Virus record (IMG/VR): IMGVR_UViG_3300024518_004839
Span: 1 to 44,796 of that record
Direction: 5' to 3' (one strand)
DNA from: a virus
Length of the DNA stretch: 44,796 nucleotides
A program made the position numbers and the translations under genes. The notes under the pieces are model-generated. The model worked only from the letters and a program-made list of their open reading frames with translations. It was not told where the DNA came from and searched no databases. Of the stretch, positions 39,517-44,796 are shown piece by piece (within the stretch, counting starts at the first letter, position 1; every line of letters begins with the position of its first letter).

Positions 39517-41042
39517 CGCGCTGAGTACCCCTGTCTTCGATGTCTTCGTTTGTTCTCGAGCAAGCGGAGATCGTACTCGCCGGTCCCCGGCTGGCTGCGC
39601 GCCGGCCTGTCCCGGGTCTTCCCCGGTGGCGTTGCGATCCGCGTCAGCATCTCGAGCGCGTCCATGAGGTCGCGGTACGACGACCTCGGAAACTGCAAGA
39701 GCTCCATGCGCAACTCTTCGCAGCCCTGGTGAAGATACAGCCTCGCGAACTGCAACTCCGGCACCAATCCGAGGATGCGGGCGTTCTTTGACTTGTTACC
39801 GTGAGAGAGCGCAATCACAGGGATCCGCAAGTCTCGCTCTTCCAGGAGCTCTCTCAGGTTTTTGATCATCCACTCTTGGCCGCCGACGACCCCCTCGAAC
39901 CCGATCTTCTGGACCCGCCATCGGAGCGCCAAAGCGATGACGTGCTCGAGCATCTCGTCCGGTTTCATGCGGGAGCGGACCGCGTCGAGGACGTAGAGCT
40001 TCCCCTTGTTCCCCATCGACGTCATGGCGCCGACGACGATTCCGGTCGCATCCTCGCCATCCCATGCCGGGTCAACCGCCAAGTAGGTGAAGTTGTGCAT
40101 CCTCGTCAGGAAGTGATCGCGGTCCCCTTCCCACGTTCTCTTATCGATGAGCTCTTTGGGGAAGATTGCGGATGCACTATCGACGGGCTCGTTCATCATC
40201 TGAGACGAGAACACCCATTCGCCCATCGTCGTTCGCATTTCGGCGAGGAGCTTCTTCGTGAACTTCTGCGGGAAGATGACCTTGCCGTCCTCGATCGCCT
40301 TGCGGATGTGAACGTCATAGTAGGCGCCGAGCTTCTCCATGATGTAATTGTAGAGGTCTTGCCAATGCCACCGAGTACCAATGACGATCAGCATCCCGAC
40401 AAAGGGGTCTTCATCAGAGGGCGGCTCGAGGAGTGCCTGAAGCTCTTGGAATTTCTGTTTGGACTTACGAATTCCGTCCTCAGTCCGGACCGTCCTATCC
40501 GAGACCGGGTCGTCCAAAATCATAATGTCGGGATGTCGACCCGCTGTACTCTCCTCAATCGATTTGGCTTCGACAGTCGGGGTACGAACGAGACGGGTGC
40601 GATTGACGATGATGGCCGAACGGTTCCACACCTTTTTCTCATCAGGGACCAGCCCCGGCCAATACTTCCGAAGGACGGCGTTCCCCTCGAGGTGGTCCTT
40701 GACCTCGCGCAAGAATGCCTCGGCGAGATCCTGGGTCTCGTTAAAGATCGCGATCGTCCGATTCGGATCCTTGACGATCAGCCAGATGACCCATCCGACA
40801 GTGACGAGTGATGATTTGAGGTGACCACGCGGGAGGAGAAAGAGCTTCTTCTTCTTCCCCGACGTCCCGTCGATGAGCCTTGAGACTTCGCCGTGCAAGT
40901 TGTGGTCGAGATCCTTGTACCCAAGGACGTGCTCGCAGAAGAACATGTGATCGGCTTCGGCACGCCTCTTGAACTCGACGTGGAGTTCCTCGACCTCGAG
41001 GGCCGCGAGACGAGCCTCCATCTGGAGACGGGTCTCCTTCAA
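39513..41042 (-). CDS. terL: Terminase large subunit
   Basis: A 509-residue packaging motor. ATPase: Walker A-like LLPRGHLKSSL (69-79), Walker B ILDDP (176-180), a motif III-like VIGTRWHWQDLY (221-232). Nuclease: YLAVDPAWDGEDATG (321-335) with the first catalytic Asp, a second acidic position in FEGVVGG (~384-390), and SSYRDLMDALEM towards the end with the last Asp. It cuts concatemers and pumps DNA through the portal. ATG at 41042 overlaps the small subunit stop (ATGA). Confidence 0.9.
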   Translation of the reverse strand: MKETRLQMEARLAALEVEELHVEFKRRAEADHMFFCEHVLGYKDLDHNLHGEVSRLIDGTSGKKKKLFLLPRGHLKSSLVTVGWVIWLIVKDPNRTIAIFNETQDLAEAFLREVKDHLEGNAVLRKYWPGLVPDEKKVWNRSAIIVNRTRLVRTPTVEAKSIEESTAGRHPDIMILDDPVSDRTVRTEDGIRKSKQKFQELQALLEPPSDEDPFVGMLIVIGTRWHWQDLYNYIMEKLGAYYDVHIRKAIEDGKVIFPQKFTKKLLAEMRTTMGEWVFSSQMMNEPVDSASAIFPKELIDKRTWEGDRDHFLTRMHNFTYLAVDPAWDGEDATGIVVGAMTSMGNKGKLYVLDAVRSRMKPDEMLEHVIALALRWRVQKIGFEGVVGGQEWMIKNLRELLEERDLRIPVIALSHGNKSKNARILGLVPELQFARLYLHQGCEELRMELLQFPRSSYRDLMDALEMLTRIATPPGKTRDRPARSQPGTGEYDLRLLENKRRHRRQGYSAR

Positions 41043-41542
41043 TCTTCACCGCCGAAGTGCCGCTCCTCGGCAACGACGGTCCCATCGGGTGTCTGCCGGA
41101 GGGTCCGCTGAAGTCGCAACTTCTCGTCAAGGTTCGCGCTCAACGACTCCCCGGCTGGGGTGGTGGGATCGTTCGGGGCCTTGGCGATCCCCATCGCGCG
41201 ATCGACGAGGTACTTGAGCGCCGTTAGGCGGGTGATGTTGTCGGCGACTTCGATCCCGGTCTTCTGGCACAGCTTCGTCGCCTCGGTGAGGTCGTCGATC
41301 TTCTGGAGGTACTCGAAAACGCGGTTCTCTTGCCACGTCGCGATCTTCTCCGCGCGCTGGAGGGCGGCGACCTTGAATTCGTCAGGCCACCGGTTGATGA
41401 CGGAGATCTCCGCCTCGCTCCCTTCGGCGCGGATCGTCTCGACGAACGTAGCCCAGGAGTCGGGCCAGGTTGCCCAACGGACCTCGAGTCGCTTCTGCGT
41501 GACCATGTGCAAGTCGCGATTGAGCGCGGGTAGGTTCGACAT
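41039..41542 (-). CDS. terS: Terminase small subunit
   Basis: 167 residues from ATG 41542 (AGGGAAG upstream); an upstream open frame would cross the neighbouring gene and is rejected. Helical throughout (LEVRWATWPDSWATFVETIR, FKVAALQRAEKIATWQENRV, NITRLTALKYLVDRAMGIAK) with a disordered acidic C-terminus. Directly before TerL and of usual length, it should recognise the packaging site and recruit the motor. Assignment rests mainly on position and helical character, as sequence motifs are weak in this family. Confidence 0.7.
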   Translation of the reverse strand: MSNLPALNRDLHMVTQKRLEVRWATWPDSWATFVETIRAEGSEAEISVINRWPDEFKVAALQRAEKIATWQENRVFEYLQKIDDLTEATKLCQKTGIEVADNITRLTALKYLVDRAMGIAKAPNDPTTPAGESLSANLDEKLRLQRTLRQTPDGTVVAEERHFGGED

Positions 41543-41622
41543 CACCACTTCCCTGCTGCGAGGTAGACCTCTCGGTACATCTTGATCCGACGCCTCAACC
41601 ACAGGACGTATCCGATCGACAT
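41542..41622 (-). CDS. 26-residue coupled micro-gene before the small terminase
   Basis: ATG at 41622 shares its A with the TGA of the preceding gene, and its own TGA shares its A with the ATG of the small terminase (TGATG at both ends), filling the gap exactly. The peptide starts MSIGYVLWLRRR and ends LAAGKW: one hydrophobic stretch, an Arg triplet and an amphipathic end. It may work as a coupling leader or as a small membrane-active peptide. Too short for family assignment. Confidence 0.5.
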   Translation of the reverse strand: MSIGYVLWLRRRIKMYREVYLAAGKW

Positions 41623-41870
41623 CAGACCGGCGCGGTCGCGAGCCACTGGATCCAGGAAAGGATCGTCGGCACGCCCGGGAACGGATCGCCCGCCCCCCAG
41701 ACGATCGGGGCACCCTCTGCTCCGTGGTCTCTCGCGATGACGGTGATCGTCGTCTCGTCCTGGAGAAGCTGAATCGTGATGCTGACCTGAACGTCAGGGT
41801 AGATGGTCGCGAGCCGTGCTTGCAGCGCAACCCGTGCAGCCTCGAGGTCGGCGAGCTCAGGGAACATCAT
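41622..41870 (-). CDS. Unknown 82-residue protein
   Basis: Double ATG at 41870 with AGGGGGGA upstream, overlapping the previous stop (ATGA). N-terminal helix (ELADLEAARVALQARLATIY) then beta strands (VQVSITIQLLQDETTITVIA) and a hydrophobic C-terminus. Possibly an assembly or small tail-type protein; the alpha/beta pattern identifies no family. Confidence 0.55.
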   Translation of the reverse strand: MMFPELADLEAARVALQARLATIYPDVQVSITIQLLQDETTITVIARDHGAEGAPIVWGAGDPFPGVPTILSWIQWLATAPV

Positions 41871-42214
41871 TCCCCCCTTCGGCGGATGAGTTCGATGCAC
41901 TTGTCGACGCCGGAATCGAACGCGGCGTGACCGGTGCGTGACCGCTTCAGCATGTAGATGACCTCGGCGCGCTCAAGCTCCGCGGTGTGCGACGCCACGT
42001 CATTGATGTGCCCACGGCATGACTTGCATGGGATGTGGGTCGCGTCGAACGGTTCCGGGATGTCGTCGCGTAAGCCTTCAGCTACGATCCGTTCATTGTC
42101 GCCGATCCGCTGGTTGATCGAAACAATCCCGTAGATCATCACGCCGATCAGAGTTACCAGCAGGACGATCATCGCGATCCCAAGGTAATTGGTCGCGGTT
42201 CTTTCTTCAGTCAT
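41867..42214 (-). CDS. One-pass membrane protein with CxxC, 115 residues
   Basis: ATG at 42214 by ATGA overlap; a longer frame (to 42415) lies inside the neighbouring gene. Transmembrane segment IAMIVLLVTLIGVMIYGIVS (residues ~13-32), then helix, CKSCRGH and a final Cys in a basic helix (HTAELERAEVIYMLKRSR). Membrane-anchored cytoplasmic or periplasmic domain; could belong to the lysis set with the next protein. Family unknown. Confidence 0.55.
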   Translation of the reverse strand: MTEERTATNYLGIAMIVLLVTLIGVMIYGIVSINQRIGDNERIVAEGLRDDIPEPFDATHIPCKSCRGHINDVASHTAELERAEVIYMLKRSRTGHAAFDSGVDKCIELIRRRGE

Positions 42215-42546
42215 GATTTCCCATCGTTTTGCCAGAGTAGCCAGCCGACCGCGCCGCCAAGTAGCATCCCGGGGACACCGCCCCCGATGACGTACGACGA
42301 CGAGACTGACAAGGCCGCTCCGGCCGCGACTCCCCACCATCCTTCGATGATGGGCTTCACGTTTGTTTTCCGAACTGCGTGGATCGCCGCGAACCCGATG
42401 CCGCCAGCAATCCATTCTGTTTCTCGGATGATGCTCGAGTAGGTATTCCCCTCGACGTCATCAAGCAAGAAACCAAGGTCAGTAAGGGCAATCCCGGTAG
42501 CGAAGAGCGCGAGTGTCGCGACCGCTACCTTCTTCCCCTTGCTCAC
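42211..42546 (-). CDS. Multi-pass membrane protein, 111 residues, holin candidate
   Basis: Three hydrophobic segments: VAVATLALFATGIALTDLGF, WIAGGIGFAAIHAV and VAAGAALSVSSSY...GMLLGGAVGWLLW, with a basic N-terminus (MSKGKKV). Size and topology fit a class I holin, which would permeabilise the inner membrane at lysis. ATG at 42546; overlaps both neighbours by four bases. No endolysin gene is adjacent. Confidence 0.55.
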   Translation of the reverse strand: MSKGKKVAVATLALFATGIALTDLGFLLDDVEGNTYSSIIRETEWIAGGIGFAAIHAVRKTNVKPIIEGWWGVAAGAALSVSSSYVIGGGVPGMLLGGAVGWLLWQNDGKS

Positions 42547-42824
42547 TGCCAGTACCGCGCAAGGAGACCCTCGCAGATCTCGACCGTCTTTCGCACGTCG
42601 TGCCGTTGCGCGGTGGCGAATGCATCGTGCGCGCGCTCCACGAAGACGAAAGCCTGGTCAGGCCCCTCGAGCTCGGGGCGTGCCGACAACCCTGCCGCTC
42701 TCAGGTGCGCGATCGAGACCGTCGACTGGAGCAAGATCACTTGTAGTTCGTTGACGGGGTTCTCGTCGGTGTGCTGCGCTCCAAGGGTCACGCACGCGCG
42801 TAGGGCTTGTTCGTATGCTGTCAT
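42543..42824 (-). CDS. Unknown 93-residue helical protein
   Basis: ATG at 42824 is chosen for its GAGGAG ribosome site and because it lies nine bases after the dockerin gene stop; longer starts would overlap that gene. All-helical with two to three Cys (LRACVTLGAQHTDENPVNEL, FVFVERAHDAFATAQRHD, ICEGLLARYWQ). The N-terminal helical repeat form is reminiscent of small Acb2/Thoeris-type or DUF-class phage proteins (xLGxxHTxxxPVNEL), but I cannot confirm an assignment. It occupies the slot that the 101-residue gene holds in the left variant. Confidence 0.55.
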   Translation of the reverse strand: MTAYEQALRACVTLGAQHTDENPVNELQVILLQSTVSIAHLRAAGLSARPELEGPDQAFVFVERAHDAFATAQRHDVRKTVEICEGLLARYWQ

Positions 42825-42832
42825 CGCTCTCC

Positions 42833-43645
42833 TCATGGACAAGTGGTATTGGCGCACGGAAGACCGACTTGGTCGCCGCCGCACTCTGCGTAGGGCTCCG
42901 CGATCGGAGTGCCCGTTCCGAACAGATGATCGAGGATCAGGAGGGTGTCAACCAGCGAGACCGTTCCTGATGCGTCCGCGTCGATCGCCGACAGGCACAG
43001 CGGGGGAGTCCCCAGGAACATGAATTCGAGGGTGTGGACCGCATCGACAAGGTCTCGAGCCCCGTTGGCGTTCGCATCCCCGCGCATGAATGGGAATTGG
43101 TTCGAGATGTTGAGGTCGAGACCAATCGACGTGGTGGGGGCTTCGACGACCGAACCGTCCGGAAGCTGGAGGATGACGTCGTACCCCAAGGGAGGGCTCA
43201 GGCCAGGAATCCCCTCGACCACCAAAGGAATCGCCGCTCCCGCCTGGGTCGGCTCCACGAAGAAGGTCGCCGTGAACACCTCGCCAGGGGCGTGAAGTAT
43301 GGTTGTCGGTGGGATCAACTCCGTGATGTACCCGACGAGCATCCCTTGGTCCCGTGGTGTCCAGTTGAAGAAGTCGGGTCCTGCGCCGGCGTTGGTCGCC
43401 AGGAGTTCTCCGATCGGGAACGCGGAGATGGCTGTCATCGAGTTCGTATCGAAGAGGATGGGGATCGAGGCGCCGAGAACACCGTCCGCGTCCACGAAAT
43501 CGACCGAGACGTGGATCTTGCCGAGCCCCCCGGGGTGAGCGAACCCCTCCTGCGTGATCGAGACGGTAGAAGAGGGGGTCTGCGCCAGCGAGGCCGACAG
43601 CCATGCTAGACACAAACCCCCAGCGACGAGCGAAAAAGGTCTCAT
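42833..43645 (-). CDS. Secreted cohesin/dockerin-like protein, dockerin variant 2
   Basis: A 270-residue protein. Signal peptide and cohesin-like domain (residues 1-192) are identical to the copy at 331-1143; ATG at 43645 has the same AAGGGGG site. From residue 193 the dockerin differs: DANANGARD and DADASGTVS loops, with LVDAVHTLEFMFLG in place of LVDAVRTLEVMFLG. The Cys-rich tail is kept in outline (AECGGDQVGLPC...CP). The first loop lacks the usual hydrophobic residue after the glycine (ARD, not EID). An exported calcium-binding adaptor is the likely biochemical nature; its partner is unknown. It is followed by 42543-42824 rather than by the 101-residue gene. Confidence 0.75.
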   Translation of the reverse strand: MRPFSLVAGGLCLAWLSASLAQTPSSTVSITQEGFAHPGGLGKIHVSVDFVDADGVLGASIPILFDTNSMTAISAFPIGELLATNAGAGPDFFNWTPRDQGMLVGYITELIPPTTILHAPGEVFTATFFVEPTQAGAAIPLVVEGIPGLSPPLGYDVILQLPDGSVVEAPTTSIGLDLNISNQFPFMRGDANANGARDLVDAVHTLEFMFLGTPPLCLSAIDADASGTVSLVDTLLILDHLFGTGTPIAEPYAECGGDQVGLPCANTTCP

Positions 43646-44103
43646 TTGGCCCCCTTGCGGTTGAGGGACACGGTACAGGAGCATCTCCCTACGGGACCCT
43701 GCTTTTTTAGATGGAACGACACCGTGGCAGAGCGTCGATTCTCTCCTGATGAGTGAGCTCCCCTTCCGGGGGAGGAGACAAGGAGGCGCTCCGCGCCGAG
43801 TTCTGCATGGCTGCGCCGCCTAAAACCCGTCGCTTCTTCAAGCAACTGCCGGTTTCAGGACAGCGCGCCGATCTGCATCGGCAGGGAGAGACCGCCACTT
43901 TCTCCGACGCGAATCAGGCGTTTACCGTTCGGCGTGAGCTCGAGAGGGTAATCCGCGGATTCCGTCCGCATGGCTTGCGTCGCCGAGGTTTTCTTGGGAA
44001 GATTTCCTCGGCGTTCGTTTGCACCGAGGAGCGTACGCCGGCCCTGGTCGGGTGTCAATGGCGCAATGCTCTTGACGGACTTCGGGCTTCGCTCCTCAAC
44101 TTT
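43646..44103. other. Spacer, right copy of 1144-1601
   Basis: Identical to the left spacer: same hairpin (43981-44013), same candidate minus-strand -35/-10 (44058-44053 and 44035-44030) and same doubtful short frame. Nothing further is seen. Confidence 0.5.
43855..44058 (-). CDS. Possible small protein, right copy (doubtful)
   Basis: Identical to 1353-1556: TTG start, weak ribosome site, 67 residues, no family. It overlaps the hairpin and candidate promoter and is kept only as a possibility. Confidence 0.25.
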   Translation of the reverse strand: MTPDQGRRTLLGANERRGNLPKKTSATQAMRTESADYPLELTPNGKRLIRVGESGGLSLPMQIGALS

Positions 44104-44436
44104 TCACTCCTCCCCCATCAACATCGCGAGCATGTTCGGCGTCCGTGGAGACCACGGCTTTCGTGCAACGACAGGCTTGTCGATCCGTGTCGATCTCAGG
44201 TCGGGTAGCTTCCGGGTGAAGCCAACCGCCTGCCGCCACCATGTTCTATCGCTCTTCCCCCCCTCGGCGTCCTCGAGTACCCCAGCCACCATCACGCGGT
44301 ACGTCTTCACCATCGGGACGAGACGAGATGCAGCGGTATGCAACGGGACGGGACGAATGTTGTAGATCGCGACACCTGCACCGGTGACGTTCGGGCGGTT
44401 CGTTTCCCAGTTCCAGCGGATAAAATCTCCAGACAT
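44104..44436 (-). CDS. Unknown 110-residue protein, right copy
   Basis: Identical to 1602-1934, with the same AAGGGGG ribosome site and the same 26-bp divergent gap to the next gene. On the closed map this is the first minus-strand gene upstream of the dockerin gene and the late genes, so transcription of the late region may start near or before it. Confidence 0.6.
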   Translation of the reverse strand: MSGDFIRWNWETNRPNVTGAGVAIYNIRPVPLHTAASRLVPMVKTYRVMVAGVLEDAEGGKSDRTWWRQAVGFTRKLPDLRSTRIDKPVVARKPWSPRTPNMLAMLMGEE

Positions 44437-44462
44437 GAGCCCCCTTACAGAAACAAGGCCGG

Positions 44463-44768
44463 ATGACCGATGGCATGAGCAGTGACCAAGACAGCGAAAC
44501 CCCCCTCATCAAAACGATCGGGCTGATCGAAGAGAACGAGAAAGTGACGCGATTTCTGTTACTCTGCCTGGAGAAGATGGATCGAGCGATGGGGACGATG
44601 TCCATAGACCCCGAGGTCCGCGCGTGGTGGCGCGAGCAGCAGGCTGAACACAACCTCCACAAGATCCGATCGCGCATCATGTCTTCCTTCTCCGCTATCG
44701 AGAAGAAGGCGCTCGCCCCGCTGATGAACGAGAACGCGAAGCACCTGTATAAAATGCACGACAAGTAG
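44463..44768 (+). CDS. Unknown 101-residue helical protein, right copy
   Basis: Identical to 1961-2266, including flanks up to the end of the window. On a closed map it is the same locus as the left plus-strand copy and directly precedes the early genes. Confidence 0.65.
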   Translation: MTDGMSSDQDSETPLIKTIGLIEENEKVTRFLLLCLEKMDRAMGTMSIDPEVRAWWREQQAEHNLHKIRSRIMSSFSAIEKKALAPLMNENAKHLYKMHDK

Positions 44769-44796
44769 CCGGGCACGGCGGTAGAACATTTCTGGT

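Larger units (their letters stand above)
43070..44796. repeat. 1727-bp direct repeat, right copy (pairs with 568-2294)
   Basis: Same sequence as 568-2294 at offset 42,502 wherever compared, running to the last base of the window. Joining this end to 2295 closes a 42,502-bp circle in which the 101-residue gene leads directly into the early region. Confidence 0.9.

Noticed and set aside
41543-41830. Long N-terminal extension of the small terminase
   Set aside because: It would cross two coupled genes and is Arg/Ser-rich; the ATG at 41542 has a ribosome site and gives the usual length.
568-43645. Diversity-generating retroelement as cause of the dockerin variation
   Set aside because: There is no reverse transcriptase, no template repeat, and the differences are not adenine-specific; whole codons and spacing differ as between homologues.
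1-44796. Prophage or integrated element
   Set aside because: No integrase, repressor, excisionase or attachment core is visible. Temperate lifestyle by plasmid-like maintenance (parS-like site) remains only a possibility.

Overview
The window looks like a nearly complete genome of a tailed, podovirus-like phage of high GC content. It was probably assembled from metagenomic or mixed-population reads. The 3' end repeats the left part: 568-2294 and 43070-44796 appear identical, which implies a circular or terminally redundant map of 42,502 bp. The extra left 567 bp is a diverged alternative branch. The host may be a planctomycete or relative. The only basis for this is two secreted cohesin/dockerin-like proteins whose dockerin style is common in that group, so host assignment is weak.

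Layout. (1) 29-2294 and 42833-44796 form a variable accessory region: a secreted cohesin/dockerin-like protein present with two different C-terminal dockerin modules, an unknown 110-residue protein, and a duplicated 101-residue helical protein (one copy inverted). (2) 2363-11386 (+ strand) is the early region. It starts with three tiny coupled genes and a 776-bp non-coding control region (parS-like palindrome, tandem repeats, strong base skew, near-consensus sigma70 promoter). Short gene clusters separated by hairpin terminators follow: zinc-ribbon proteins, a mini sliding-clamp-like protein, HTH and winged-helix-like proteins, Gp157-like, ERF annealing recombinase, RusA-like resolvase and a PPC-motif protein. 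(3) 11334-42824 (- strand, so read right to left) is the late region: membrane/lysis-like genes, small and large terminase, portal, small accessory proteins, a second membrane/lipoprotein cluster, a YkgJ-like Cys protein, a tandem-repeat fibre-like protein, scaffold, major capsid protein, adaptor, DUF2341/LamG adhesin, tail hub, four probable ejection proteins and a 2779-residue giant protein.

Late order (terminase, portal, scaffold, capsid, adaptor, hub, internal proteins) is that of P22-type podoviruses, so the proteins after the hub, including the giant one, are best read as internal/ejection proteins. Most late genes touch through ATGA, TAATG or TGATG overlaps, so they are probably translated as a coupled chain. 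I found no integrase, repressor, DNA or RNA polymerase, helicase, primase or recognisable endolysin. The phage therefore appears to borrow the host replisome, and its lysis enzyme is either unrecognised or hidden in a structural protein.

The most unusual items are the swapped dockerin modules on an identical secreted N-terminal part, the near-perfect parS site beside tandem repeats in the control region, the half-size clamp, the 114-bp repeats in the fibre-like gene, and a 26-codon gene fitted exactly between two late genes. The left contig edge carries signs of an assembly-graph branch (a perfect repeat of exactly 127 bp), so the inverted copy there may represent another strain rather than one molecule.
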